A stretch of 34,222 nucleotides of DNA, taken from NCBI GenBank assembly GCA_030728785.1, contig JANQYP010000054.1:25128-59349 (forward strand), given 5' to 3'. Source of the stretch: Pseudomonadales bacterium. GTDB taxonomy: Bacteria > Pseudomonadota > Gammaproteobacteria > Pseudomonadales > Azotimanducaceae. The notes under the pieces are model-generated. The model saw only the letters and a program-made list of their open reading frames with translations. It was not told the DNA's origin and made no database searches. The position numbers were made by a program, and so were the translations under genes. Shown here in pieces: positions 19,410 to 33,502 of this stretch (its first letter is position 1; each line of letters opens with the position of its first letter).

Positions 19410-20905
19410 TCAGCTGCCGGGTACCGCCACTGAGCCAGGGCGCCGACCCAGCAACCAGATGGCGCTGAACAATAACGCCAGACCGCCAATAGCAACCCAC
19501 ACGGTGCCCAGCAAGCCGGCCGCGACAAAGGTCAGCAGAGCAACACTGCCTGTCAGCAGGGCATAATAAAACTGGGTAGTGACATGGTCGATATGGGGGC
19601 AGTCAGCACCGATGGATGACAACACCGTGGTATCCGAGATGGGTGAGGTGTGATCGCCAAACAGACCGCCGCTGAGCACTGCGCCGATGGTCAGGTATAA
19701 AGGCGCATCCACGGCAACAGCGACAGGTACCGCCAGGGTCATAAGGATCGCAAAGGTGCCCCAGGATGAACCGGTGGCAATGGAAATTACCGCACCCAGA
19801 ACAAACACGATGGCCGGCAGCAGTGCCGGATTGACGCCCTGGCCTACCAGCTGCGCCAGGGTCTGGGCAGTACCCAGGTCCTTAATGACCGAACTCAGTG
19901 ACCAGGCCAGAATCAGGATGATGACCACAAACACCATGGTCTCGGCACCCTTGATAAAACTCTTCATTGAACTGTCGAGACTGACCTGCTGGTAGCGCAA
20001 CATCAGCACGGCGCTGGCCACAGCCGCCGCCACATAGGCAATGGTCATGGTGGAGCGCACATGGATACTGGTGAGATCATCCTGCAGGGCAAAATATCCC
20101 AGCAGCACACCAATCGACCCCAGCAGGATACTCAGCGGCACCACAAACAACGCCAGAGGCGTGGGCGGCAGATCCGCGTCCGGCGTCGGGCCAGCCACAG
20201 CAACCTCTGGTAACTGTGCCTGACAGGCAGCCTGGGCTTTTGCCATGGGGCCAAAATCGCGGCCACTGAGAATAAAAAACGGCACGGCCAGAAGGGTGAA
20301 AATGGCATAAAACTGGTAAGGCAGGACATTCAGCAGCACTGTCAGGGCAGGTTCGATAATCCCTGCGTCCAGGTAAGCCTGGTCGATCAGCCCCATAATA
20401 TAGGCACCCCAGCCAATAAAGGGCATCAGAATACAGACCGGCGAGGCGGTCGAATCAAGAATAAAAGCGAGCTTCTCCCGACAGATCTGCAGCTCGGCAT
20501 AGATGGACCGAAACAGCGGGCCGATAATCAGCGCATTCCCTGAGTCCGTAAAAAAAATTGCCAGGCCTGCCATCCAGGTTGATGTCTGGGCCCTGGCAGC
20601 GTTGCCAATAAAACGTGTCATGCCTCGAGCAAATGCTCGAGCACCGCCGGATATCTCAAGCAGGCGAATAAAACCGCCGATCGCCATCATGGTAAAAATA
20701 ATCTGGATGTTCGAGGGCACACTGATCTGGACAAAAATGCGCGTCTCGATCATATCCAGGGTCGCCCGAAAGGGGTTGTAGCCGCTAAGAATCATAGAGC
20801 CGGTAAAAACACCCAGGCCCAGAGAGAAAAGGATATTGCGTGTCCAGATTGCGAGTATGACCGTCAGTATCGGTGGTAACAGCGATAACAGGCCATAGTC
20901 CGACA

Positions 20906-20906
<1 letters not shown>
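19410..20906 (-). CDS. Na+/H+ antiporter NhaC family protein
   Basis: Multi-TM; GSSWGTFAILMTLAVPVAVAV and FGDHTSPISDTTVLSSIGADCPHIDHVTTQ; ATG at 20906 overlaps the upstream stop (TGATG). Confidence 0.92.
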
Positions 20907-24401
<3,495 letters not shown>

Positions 24402-24450
24402 TAGAAATTCCATTGCTTGCCTTCCATCAGCGTTTCATGTGGTTGGATGT

Positions 24451-27400
24451 TCAGACCGCCGCCAATGCGACAGCCTCATCAACATCTACAGAAACCATTC
24501 TCGACACTCCGGGCTCGTGCATGGTCACCCCCATCAATTGCTCAGCCATTTCCATCGCAATTTTGTTGTGCGTAATGTAAATGAATTGCACAGTTTTCGA
24601 CATCTCTTTGACGAGATTAGAATAACGCACGACATTGGCATCATCCAGTGGCGCGTCCACCTCATCAAGCATACAAAAAGGCGCAGGATTGAGACTGAAG
24701 ATGGAGAACACCAGGGCAATGGCCGTCAGCGCCTTCTCACCACCGGATAACGAGTGGATGCTTGAGTTACGCTTACCTGGTGGTCGCGCCATCAGGCCGA
24801 CGCCAGTATCCAGCAAGTCATCGCCGGTCATTTCCAGATAAGCATGGCCGCCGCCAAAAACCTTGGGAAACAGCTGCTGCAGTCTTGAGTTGACCTTGTC
24901 GAAGGTCTCCTTAAAACGGGTGCGGGTTTCAATATCAATTTTGCGGATGGCTGTTTCCAGAGTTGTCAGGGCTTTTTCCAGATCATCGTTCTGAGCATCC
25001 AGGTACTGTTTGCGCTCCGATTGCACCTTGTATTCATCAATCGCCGCCAAGTTGATAGCACCCAGGCGCTGAATACGACCGCCAATGCGATTAAGGTTTT
25101 CATCCCACTCGGCTTCGTTGGCCTGTTCGGGTAAATCGGCCAGCACCAGATCCAAGTCCTGCTTGTCTGCCAACAGCTGTTCTCGAATAGTGGTACGTCG
25201 CACTTCCAGTCCCTGCCATGCCATTCGCACCTGGTCGAGGTTGCTGCGGACCTGTTCAATGGTTTCTTCAACCCGGCTGCGCTGCTGTTCCAGCTCACGA
25301 ATGCCGTGTTCCACAGCAGTGGCGCGCTGGCGCGCCTGCTGCAGGGCATTCTCCACACCCAGGCGCCGTTCCAGCTGAATCTCCAGTTCTCGCTTGAGCT
25401 GCACCTGTGGCGCTTCACCTTCACTGAGATTGTTCTCCAGGGTTTCTTTACGCTCGGCGAATATCTGTTGCTGCTCGCTCAAACGTGCCATGGCCTGCTC
25501 AGTAGATGCCACCTGCGAGCCCAGCGACTGAATTTTCAACGCCAGCTGGTGCGCCGCATCGCGATGCGCGCGGGCCAGGGCACGGGCACTTTCCAGGGCC
25601 TGCTGGTTATGATGCCGAGCTTCCTGCAGACTGCTGCGGGCCAGGGTATCCTGCTCCATCTGGTCCAGGGCTGCCTGGAGAATATCGCGGGCATCCTTGA
25701 GCTGCTGTTGGTCTTCTTCCACGTGCTCCGTATCCGCTTCAATCTCACCCATGATCCTTTGCAGATCTGCCCGCACCTGATCAGCCTGCAGCTTCTTGGC
25801 ACTCAATTGGGCCCGGGTTTCACTGAAGGACCGTTGCTGCTGGACCAGGCGTTGCTGCTCCTGATCACGGTCATGCTCGGCGATCTGCAGGTTGGCAACA
25901 CCACGCTCGAGACTGTCCGTGAGGCTCAGGACTTCGTCGCCGAGCATCTCCAGCTGTTCATCCAGCACTTTTAATTCAGCCTGGCGTTTCAGCACGCCGG
26001 CCGTCGCATCACGATCCTTACTGACCCGCAGCCATTGCTGGCCAAGCCAGATACCATCAGCGGTGATCACGGATTCACCGGCCTGCAATTGGCCGCGCAG
26101 TGCCAGGGCCGTCGCCAGGTCCTCGGCCACATAGACACCTGCCAGAATGTCCGCAAGCTCCATGCTGCTGTCAATTTTGCCCAACAGCGTGTCTGCGGTC
26201 AGGCGCTGGCCGGCAGCAGCCGGGCTGCCAGCAGCGAAAAAATTCAGGGAGCCCTTGGCAAAATCCTCGAGCAACTGGGCCACGGCGTCGACGCCATCAA
26301 CACACACCGCCTGCAAATAATCGCCGAGCACTGTCTCAGCGGCGACGGACCACTGGTCCGCCACGACAATACGCTCACCCAATCGACTATTGGTCTTCAG
26401 GCCATGGCGCTCAAGCCAGCTCACCTCCGCGTCATCCTGCTGACCAAGGGCAGCCTGCTGCAAGGCCTCAAGGGACCCATAGCGACCTTTGAGGCCCTGC
26501 TGGCGACTGCGCTTTTCATCCAGCAGGCTGGTGAGGTTCTGGTTTTCTTCGCGCTGGGTTTCAATTTTTTCCACCAGACCTCGTAACTCACCCTCAATTC
26601 GGCCTATCTGTTCTTCCTGGACCTCCAGCATTTCCTGCAGCGGGCCAATCTCTTCTTCTACCAGCCGCTGTTCCTGCAAACGGCCATAATCGGCCTTGAG
26701 GACCAGCAGGCGTTTGTGCAGACGCTCGATAGACTGCTCCAGGGAACCCATCTTCGACTGCTGCACCTGGGCCTTGTTCTGCGCCTGGGCGGCACCCTGA
26801 TTGAAACTCTCCCAGCTTTGCTGCCAGGCTTGCATGGCCTGCTCTGCCGCAGTCAGGCGCTCTACCGAGTCTTCCTCGGTCTGTTTGACTTCCTCCTGTT
26901 GCGGCTCGGTTAAGGCCAGTTCCTTGCGCAGGTCGCTGAGCTTACGTTCGTCAGCATCAACATTGGCGTGGATTTTGTACAAGCTGGCGGTAACATCCGC
27001 CAGATCCTTGTTGAGCTGCTGGCTGCGCTCGTTCTGGAACTGGATAGTGTCTTCGATACGGGCAATTTCGGTACCAATGTCGTAGAAACGTTTCTGCACT
27101 TCGTTGGTTTCATCTGACAGGGCAATCAACATCTGGCGGCGCTCTTCAACCTCCGCATCAATCCGCCGCAGGTCAGCAACACTGGCATCCTGAGTCACCT
27201 GCAGGCGACTGATATTGTCTTCCTTCACTTTGGCGTCGGCACTGATGGTGCGCCATTTCAGCGCCTGCAGCTGGGACTTGACCTCGCGCTCCTCGGCTTT
27301 TAACTCGGTATAACGTTCCGCCGCCCGCGCCTGGCGCTCAAGATGGTGTAACTGCCGGCCCAGCTCCTCTCGCAGGTCGCTGAGGCGATCAAGGTTATCG

Positions 27401-27963
27401 CGGGTATGGGTGATGCGTCGCTCCGTCTCGCGGCGCCGTTCTTTGTATTTGGAGATACCGGCGGCCTCTTCGATATAGACCCGCAGCTCTTCCGGCCGGG
27501 CTTCGATCAGGTTGCTGATCATGCCCTGCTCAATGATGGAATAACTGCGCGGGCCCATGCCCGTGCCAAGAAAAATATCCGTAATATCCTTACGCCGGCA
27601 TTTCTGGCCATTCAGGTAATAGTTTGACTGGCCGTCACGGGTCACCTGGCGCTTGATGGAAATTTCATTATAGGCGGCATATTCGCCAGCCAGGCGGCCT
27701 TCGGTATTGTCGAACACCAGTTCAATATTGGCCTGGCCAACCGGTTTGCGGGTGGTGGAACCGTTGAAGATAACATCGGCCATGGACTCGCCACGGAGGG
27801 TTTTTGCCGATGATTCGCCCATCACCCAGCGCACCGCATCGATGATATTCGACTTGCCGCAGCCGTTTGGACCCACCACAGCACAGAGGTTGGAACGAAA
27901 AGGGACAGTGGTAGGATCCACAAAGGATTTGAATCCCGCGAGCTTGATAGCCTGCAAACGCAT
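24451..27963 (-). CDS. smc: Chromosome segregation protein SMC
   Basis: N-terminal FKSFVDPTTVPF, Walker A VGPNGCGKSNIIDAVRWVMGE, hinge GDYLQAVCVDGVDAVAQLL, ABC signature SLSGGEKALTAIALVFSIF, Walker B CMLDEVDAPLDDANV. Confidence 0.98.
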   Translation of the reverse strand: MRLQAIKLAGFKSFVDPTTVPFRSNLCAVVGPNGCGKSNIIDAVRWVMGESSAKTLRGESMADVIFNGSTTRKPVGQANIELVFDNTEGRLAGEYAAYNEISIKRQVTRDGQSNYYLNGQKCRRKDITDIFLGTGMGPRSYSIIEQGMISNLIEARPEELRVYIEEAAGISKYKERRRETERRITHTRDNLDRLSDLREELGRQLHHLERQARAAERYTELKAEEREVKSQLQALKWRTISADAKVKEDNISRLQVTQDASVADLRRIDAEVEERRQMLIALSDETNEVQKRFYDIGTEIARIEDTIQFQNERSQQLNKDLADVTASLYKIHANVDADERKLSDLRKELALTEPQQEEVKQTEEDSVERLTAAEQAMQAWQQSWESFNQGAAQAQNKAQVQQSKMGSLEQSIERLHKRLLVLKADYGRLQEQRLVEEEIGPLQEMLEVQEEQIGRIEGELRGLVEKIETQREENQNLTSLLDEKRSRQQGLKGRYGSLEALQQAALGQQDDAEVSWLERHGLKTNSRLGERIVVADQWSVAAETVLGDYLQAVCVDGVDAVAQLLEDFAKGSLNFFAAGSPAAAGQRLTADTLLGKIDSSMELADILAGVYVAEDLATALALRGQLQAGESVITADGIWLGQQWLRVSKDRDATAGVLKRQAELKVLDEQLEMLGDEVLSLTDSLERGVANLQIAEHDRDQEQQRLVQQQRSFSETRAQLSAKKLQADQVRADLQRIMGEIEADTEHVEEDQQQLKDARDILQAALDQMEQDTLARSSLQEARHHNQQALESARALARAHRDAAHQLALKIQSLGSQVASTEQAMARLSEQQQIFAERKETLENNLSEGEAPQVQLKRELEIQLERRLGVENALQQARQRATAVEHGIRELEQQRSRVEETIEQVRSNLDQVRMAWQGLEVRRTTIREQLLADKQDLDLVLADLPEQANEAEWDENLNRIGGRIQRLGAINLAAIDEYKVQSERKQYLDAQNDDLEKALTTLETAIRKIDIETRTRFKETFDKVNSRLQQLFPKVFGGGHAYLEMTGDDLLDTGVGLMARPPGKRNSSIHSLSGGEKALTAIALVFSIFSLNPAPFCMLDEVDAPLDDANVVRYSNLVKEMSKTVQFIYITHNKIAMEMAEQLMGVTMHEPGVSRMVSVDVDEAVALAAV

Positions 27964-28038
27964 AACAATGCCTTAATTCAGATACTGCGCCGCATTTGCT
28001 GGCGCCGAACTCACCGCCGAGACGCTGCCCTTGGCTAG

Positions 28039-28180
28039 GGAACCTCTGATTAAGTGGATATTTTCGTCAGGGCAAGGCGGGGAACATTTTAGAAAATCGC
28101 GGATACGCTTTAAATCCGCGAGGTTTCGAAAATGTGAGCCAACGCAGCAATGGCGGAAATAGACCTTAATCAGAGGTTCC
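28039..28180. mobile_element. MITE-like element with 16-bp TIRs flanked by CTAG on both sides
   Basis: Left end GGAACCTCTGATTAAG, right end CTTAATCAGAGGTTCC (perfect reverse complement); CTAG at 28035-28038 and 28181-28184; internal hairpin tcgcggat(28097-28104)/atccgcga(28114-28121); no credible transposase ORF. Confidence 0.85.
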
Positions 28181-28222
28181 CTAGCTGGCACCAGCGACAA
28201 AGCGTCCTATAGTATTCTATTT

Positions 28223-28594
28223 TCACTGTTGAAGCGCCTGGAAATTGCAGCGCAGGCTCACCAAAAGCGCACCGTGATTCCGTCCCTCGGCAGTATAACC
28301 GCCAATTTCACCACGAAACAGCCGCGCGTGCAGCTCCTCCAGCACAGCCTCGCGAATCAGCCCTGAGCCAACAATGATGCGCAAACCAGCGGCCCTCTGG
28401 GCCTCGGCGGCGGCAAACAACTGGTGCAATTTGACCATGGCGTCAACCACTCGTTCCTGGTGATGGGCAATATCAGCGGTGATGATGGCGCCATCGGTCT
28501 GGAGCCCTACCCGGTCATCACATTTAGGACACAGGCCAATGTCGCGCGGCACGCGCATGCCGCAGTTCAGGCAATCAAAGAAGCGTGACGACAT
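28223..28594 (-). CDS. Small zinc-ribbon protein with Smr-like C-terminus (tentative)
   Basis: N-terminal CLNCG...CPKC; C-terminal LRIIVGSGLIREAVLEELHARL...GGYTAEGRNHGALLVSL is Smr-like in layout. Confidence 0.55.
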   Translation of the reverse strand: MSSRFFDCLNCGMRVPRDIGLCPKCDDRVGLQTDGAIITADIAHHQERVVDAMVKLHQLFAAAEAQRAAGLRIIVGSGLIREAVLEELHARLFRGEIGGYTAEGRNHGALLVSLRCNFQALQQ

Positions 28595-28621
28595 CAGACA
28601 GCCAACCGCCGCCAGCAACCA

Positions 28622-29857
28622 TCAGGGTTCAACATGGGCCCGCCCACCTGGGTCAGCTGCCAACTGGATAAAAGCCTGCGGCGCTCCTGACGCAGGGTGA
28701 GCAGCAAATCGGTAGGCGCGCGCCAGGTCAAGAAAATCGAACACAAGATGATTTATCACTCCGGGTTCTGAGTTGGTGAGAAACACCATGCCAGTCTGCA
28801 GCTTGCGATTAAACACCATTTCGCTGCGCATACCACGCACATAACCACCATGATGGACATTGCCGGTCTCACCGCCATAGTCAAAGACCCGCCAGCCGAG
28901 GCCGTAGCCGGTGTTGCTCAACCCCTGGTGGCGGGCGTAATGGGCCTGTTTGCGGGTGGTGGCAATCACCATGGATTGCATGGCATCCAGCATTGCCGGG
29001 GTTAAAACCTCGGGACTCTGGCCCAGCTGGGCCAGCAGCCAGGCACGCATATCATTGATGCTGGCATTGACCCCGGCTGCGGGCGGCACCTTATAGTATT
29101 TGCCCGATGAGCGCGTCGACCGCCACTGCTGGCCATCAAAAATGTGGGGCGCGGCGTGGTTACCATCACCCAGAAACGCCTGTTCACCAAAAGACGCGCG
29201 CGCCATGGCCAGGGGGGCAAAGATGCGCCTGCTGACATAGGTTGGGTAATCTACGCCGACATTCGCCTCGACCACATCACCCACCAGGCTGAACACCACA
29301 TTCTGGTAACCATAACAGGCCCCCGGCGGGCAGACAAAATTGACCCGGTCGAGGCGCTTGATGATCTGCGCATAACTCATGCGGTCTTCTACCAGATTGG
29401 TATAAGCATGGGGCATCAGGCCGCTGGTCTGGGACAACAGGTGCTGCAGGTTGATCTGGGCACCATAGTCCGCCCGCTTGAAACGCAGGTCACGGAGGCT
29501 CTGGCTGACAGGGGTCTGCCAGGTCATGGGCACCTCATCCAGCATAATCGCAGCCGCTGCCGAGGCAAAAGTCTTTGACAGGGAGGCCAGCCGGAACAGG
29601 GTTTGGGCGTCAACCATGGCAGCTTCGCCCTGCTGGCGGACGCCATAGGTTTTCTCCAGCACGACCCGGCCATTCAGCACGGCAACCACTGCGGCACCGG
29701 GAATCTGGCTGACAATGGGCAAGAGCAGTTCACCCTCCAGCTGCCGGGCAAAGGCAGCGTCAACAGGCAGCGCAGGGGTCAGGGGTGCAGACTCGACAGC
29801 CAGGGCAGGACAGCAGCACAGATAAAAGACAACAACGGCGAAAAAGCAGGGTTTCAT
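28622..29857 (-). CDS. Serine hydrolase, class C beta-lactamase family
   Basis: SxxK in RLASLSKTFASAAA, YxN in YGYQNVVFSL, HHGG near the C-terminus (NVHHGGYVRG), N-terminal signal peptide. Confidence 0.92.
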   Translation of the reverse strand: MKPCFFAVVVFYLCCCPALAVESAPLTPALPVDAAFARQLEGELLLPIVSQIPGAAVVAVLNGRVVLEKTYGVRQQGEAAMVDAQTLFRLASLSKTFASAAAAIMLDEVPMTWQTPVSQSLRDLRFKRADYGAQINLQHLLSQTSGLMPHAYTNLVEDRMSYAQIIKRLDRVNFVCPPGACYGYQNVVFSLVGDVVEANVGVDYPTYVSRRIFAPLAMARASFGEQAFLGDGNHAAPHIFDGQQWRSTRSSGKYYKVPPAAGVNASINDMRAWLLAQLGQSPEVLTPAMLDAMQSMVIATTRKQAHYARHQGLSNTGYGLGWRVFDYGGETGNVHHGGYVRGMRSEMVFNRKLQTGMVFLTNSEPGVINHLVFDFLDLARAYRFAAHPASGAPQAFIQLAADPGGRAHVEP

Positions 29858-29976
29858 AGGAACGAGAGTTTCTCATAAACGCGGCGCGAATCCAGCCCCT
29901 GAATCCATGTATAATCGCTGCCTGCGTTTTCCTCAGCCGGGCCTGAGAGCCCAACCCTAAATCAAGGACACCAAAG

Positions 29977-30939
29977 ATGCTGTTCAAGAATGCATCAGTT
30001 TATCGACTGACCAAACCCTTTGAGCCCAGCGCTGAAGCGCTGTTGCTGATGCTCGAAAAAAATGCCTTTGTGCCCTGCAGCGGCCTGCGCGCCTCCAGCT
30101 TTGGCTGGGTGCCACCCATCAAGGATATTGAAGACGCCCCCCTGGGACACGAGGTGGCGGGCAGTATCCTGCTCTGCGCTCGGCGTGAGGATAAGGTGAT
30201 TCCTCCCAGCGCCCTGAACGAGGCCATTGCCGAGCGGGTCGAACGGATCGAGAGCATGGAGGGGCGCAAGCTGCGCGCCAAAGAACGCCTCAACATCAAG
30301 GATGATGCCCTCGCCGAACTCCTGCCCAGGGCCCTGGCCCGCTCCAAGCAAATCATGGGGTATATTCATCCGGCCAACAATCTGCTGGTCATCGACACCG
30401 CCAACGCCTCGGAGGCAGAGCTGTTTATCAATTGCCTGCGTGACTCAGTGGGGACCCTGGCGGTGGTACCACCCCAGGTCAAGGCTAAACCAACAGATGT
30501 CTTCAGCGCCTGGCTGATGCACCGCAAGCTGCCAGAACATTTCTCCCTGACCGACCAGTGCGACCTGGTCGACCCGGAAGACGGCGCCTCTGTCACCTGC
30601 CGCAAGCAGGATCTGGACACTCAGGAAATTCGCAATCACCTTGAAGCCGGCAAAATGTGCACCAAGCTGGGCATTCGGTTCTATGGCGACCTGCGGGTCA
30701 CCGTAGACAAGGACATCATCATGCGCCAGCTGAATCTTGAGTCCAGCGACGATGACGCAGAAGACGAAGACAACCCCATAGCCCGTATGGATGCCGCCTT
30801 TGTCAATATGACCCTGGAGTTCGGCCGCTTCCTGCCGGCCCTGTTTACCGCCCTCGGCGGCGAGACTCTGGCCATTGGCGAGGTTGCCAACCCCGCCCCT
30901 TTCACTGACAGGGCCCCCTTACCCGACAGCGGCGAGTAA
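29977..30939 (+). CDS. rdgC: Recombination-associated protein RdgC
   Basis: MLFKNASVYRLTKPF N-terminus, FGWVPP, LGIRFYGDLRVTVDKDIIMRQL. Confidence 0.96.
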   Translation: MLFKNASVYRLTKPFEPSAEALLLMLEKNAFVPCSGLRASSFGWVPPIKDIEDAPLGHEVAGSILLCARREDKVIPPSALNEAIAERVERIESMEGRKLRAKERLNIKDDALAELLPRALARSKQIMGYIHPANNLLVIDTANASEAELFINCLRDSVGTLAVVPPQVKAKPTDVFSAWLMHRKLPEHFSLTDQCDLVDPEDGASVTCRKQDLDTQEIRNHLEAGKMCTKLGIRFYGDLRVTVDKDIIMRQLNLESSDDDAEDEDNPIARMDAAFVNMTLEFGRFLPALFTALGGETLAIGEVANPAPFTDRAPLPDSGE

Positions 30940-31080
30940 GGGGCCGGAAAAAGGCACATTTGGCTCCAGGTACATTTGACCTTTCACTGCCTGCCTTGCT
31001 ATGCCTATACTCAGGACCTTATTAATGGCAGTACGCGCCGCGCGTGCTGCAACGGGTACTGGTAAGAAAAGGGGAAGGAC

Positions 31081-31902
31081 ATGGCAAGACTGACAAACAA
31101 AGTAGCCATTATCACCGGTGGCGCCAGCGGCATCGGCGCCGGCACGGTGCGGCGCTTCGTCGAGGCTGGCGCGCAGGTGGTTATTGCTGATATTCAGGAT
31201 GAACTGGGACAGGCATTGGCCGCCGAACTGGGCGACGCGGTGATTTACCAGCGCACCGATGTTTCCTCAGAGGCAGATGTCAGCGCCATGGTCGACCTGG
31301 CCGTGAGCCACTTCGGACGCCTTGATATCCTGTTCAACAACGCCGGCTTTGGCGGCGTCAGTGGTGAAATCCAGGACACCGAAATAGCCGAGGCCTACGC
31401 CAACACTGTCGGCGTGATGTTTACGGGGGTGGTGCTGGGCATGAAACATGCTGCCCGCGTCATGAAGCCCCAGGGCAGCGGCTCAATTATCAGTACCGCC
31501 AGTGTTGCCGGCCTGCAGGGTGGCCTTGGGCCCCATGTGTACTCCGGCATCAAGGCCGGTGTCATTGGCCTGACCCGTTCCGTGGCACTGGAACTGGCCG
31601 CCTTTAACATCCGTGCCAATGCCATCTGTCCTGGCGGTATCGCCACACCAATTTTTGCGCCCATGCTTGAGGCTGTTATCGGTGACAACCAGTCAGTGGT
31701 GGAAATCATGCGCGTTCGTATGGCCCAGGCCCAGCCCATCAAACGTTCTGGCGAGGCCGAGGACATCGCCAATATGGCCCTGTTCCTGGCCAGCGATGAA
31801 TCCACCTTTGTCACCGGCCAGCACCATGTGGTTGATGGCGGCATGACCAGCACTCGCATGCGGCTGGCAGCTGCCCTTGAGATCGAGGTTACCCAGCCTT
31901 AA
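31081..31902 (+). CDS. SDR family NAD(P)-dependent oxidoreductase
   Basis: TGGASGIGAGT nucleotide motif, NNAG, catalytic S..YxxxK (YSGIKAGVIGLTRS), C-terminal VTGQHHVVDGGMTSTR. Confidence 0.94.
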   Translation: MARLTNKVAIITGGASGIGAGTVRRFVEAGAQVVIADIQDELGQALAAELGDAVIYQRTDVSSEADVSAMVDLAVSHFGRLDILFNNAGFGGVSGEIQDTEIAEAYANTVGVMFTGVVLGMKHAARVMKPQGSGSIISTASVAGLQGGLGPHVYSGIKAGVIGLTRSVALELAAFNIRANAICPGGIATPIFAPMLEAVIGDNQSVVEIMRVRMAQAQPIKRSGEAEDIANMALFLASDESTFVTGQHHVVDGGMTSTRMRLAAALEIEVTQP

Positions 31903-32026
31903 CCATCACCAAGGTGCCCGCCACCGGTGCCAGCGACAGTCGGTTTGGGTATATATTTGGCTGCAGGACCTGCCTTGACGCAGATTTTTGTTAATATGGC
32001 GGGACTTTCTTCTGCTGGTAATTTTT

Positions 32027-33424
32027 ATGTCCCATGTATCTGTCGCTGCTGCCCTGAAGAGCCAAGTTGCCGTCGGCGAACTTGTCACCGTCAAGGGCTG
32101 GGTCCGCAGCAAACGCGACTCCAAGGCCGGCATCTCGTTTATTGCAGTCCACGACGGCAGTTGTTTTGATGCCATTCAGGCGGTGGTTCCCAGCGACCTT
32201 GAGAACTATGCAACGGAGGTGCTGAGCATCACCACCGGCTGTTCGGTGATCGTTACCGGCACCCTGGTGGTGTCCGAGGGTAAGGGCCAGAGCGTGGAGA
32301 TCCAGGCCAGTGGCGTCACCCTGGTGGGTCGCGTCGATGACCCGGAAACCTACCCCATTGCCAAAAAGCGCCATACCTTTGAATACTTGCGCACCGTCGC
32401 CCATCTGCGGCCACGGACGAATACCTTTGGCGCCATCACTCGAGTCAGGACTACTCTGGCGAATGCCATTCACAACTATTTTTATGCGCGGGAATTCCAC
32501 TGGATCAACACCCCCATTATTACTGCCAGTGACTGTGAAGGTGCCGGCGAGTTATTCCGGGTCAGCACACTGGATCTGGCCAACCTGCCTCGCCAGGATG
32601 GCCAGGTGGATTTCAGCCAGGATTTTTTTGGCAGTGAGGCATTCCTGACGGTATCCGGCCAGTTGAACGTTGAAGCCTATTGCCTGGCCATGAGCAAGGT
32701 CTACACCTTTGGGCCGACCTTTCGCGCCGAAAACTCTCATACCAGCCGCCATCTCGCCGAGTTCTGGATGGTCGAACCCGAGATTGCCTTCGCTGACCTG
32801 CATGACAATGCCGACCTGGCTGAGGATCTGCTCAAACACGTCTTCAGCCAACTGCTGGAGCAGCGCGAAGACGATATGGCATTTTTTGCCGAGCGCGTCG
32901 ACAAGGACGTGATCAGCAGAATCCGCTCAGTGATTGATGCCGACTTCGAGCGCATGGACTATACCGACGCGGTCAAAATCCTGCAGAACAGCAAGGCAAA
33001 ATTTGAGTTCCCCGTCAGCTGGGGTCTTGACCTGCAGTCTGAGCACGAACGTTACCTGACGGAAAAACACGTCGGCCGGCCGGTGGTGCTGATGAACTAT
33101 CCCAAAGACATCAAAGCCTTTTACATGCGCCTCAATGACGATGACAAGACCGTCGCCGCCATGGATGTGCTGGCACCAGGCATAGGCGAAATTATTGGTG
33201 GCAGCCAGCGGGAAGAACGCCTCGATGTGCTGGATGCGCGCCTTGCGCCCCAGGTGGGTCTGGCAGAGGAACTGTGGTGGTACCGCGACCTGCGCCGTTA
33301 CGGCACAGTGCCACATGCGGGTTTTGGCCTGGGCTTTGAACGCTTATTAAACTATGCCACCGGCATGGAAAATATCCGCGACGCCATACCCTTTCCACGG
33401 ACGCCAGGCAGCGCGCATTTTTAG
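32027..33424 (+). CDS. asnS: Asparagine--tRNA ligase
   Basis: OB-fold anticodon domain [29 protein letters not shown]; class II motifs [25 protein letters not shown] and [30 protein letters not shown]. Confidence 0.97.
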   Translation: MSHVSVAAALKSQVAVGELVTVKGWVRSKRDSKAGISFIAVHDGSCFDAIQAVVPSDLENYATEVLSITTGCSVIVTGTLVVSEGKGQSVEIQASGVTLVGRVDDPETYPIAKKRHTFEYLRTVAHLRPRTNTFGAITRVRTTLANAIHNYFYAREFHWINTPIITASDCEGAGELFRVSTLDLANLPRQDGQVDFSQDFFGSEAFLTVSGQLNVEAYCLAMSKVYTFGPTFRAENSHTSRHLAEFWMVEPEIAFADLHDNADLAEDLLKHVFSQLLEQREDDMAFFAERVDKDVISRIRSVIDADFERMDYTDAVKILQNSKAKFEFPVSWGLDLQSEHERYLTEKHVGRPVVLMNYPKDIKAFYMRLNDDDKTVAAMDVLAPGIGEIIGGSQREERLDVLDARLAPQVGLAEELWWYRDLRRYGTVPHAGFGLGFERLLNYATGMENIRDAIPFPRTPGSAHF

Positions 33425-33502
33425 CCAGCCGCCAAGGGTTGCAGCAACAATCAGGGTGCTGCCACCCGGCGCAAATGTTATCCCCTCCCCTCGCTCAAAC
33501 CG

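Noticed and set aside
25306-25974. 222-aa Leu-rich plus-strand ORF opposite smc
   Set aside because: Shadow of the SMC coiled-coil coding sequence.
27973-28200. 75-aa minus-strand ORF across the MITE
   Set aside because: Spans the inverted-repeat element and intergenic DNA; not a transposase.
30912-30945. Terminator at the rdgC stop codon (ggccccctta...taaggggcc)
   Set aside because: Stem includes the TAA stop codon and no T tract follows on either strand; may be a chance hairpin.
31975-31997. asnS promoter with TTGACG and TAATAT
   Set aside because: Spacing is only 11 bp, outside the 16-18 bp expected for sigma70.
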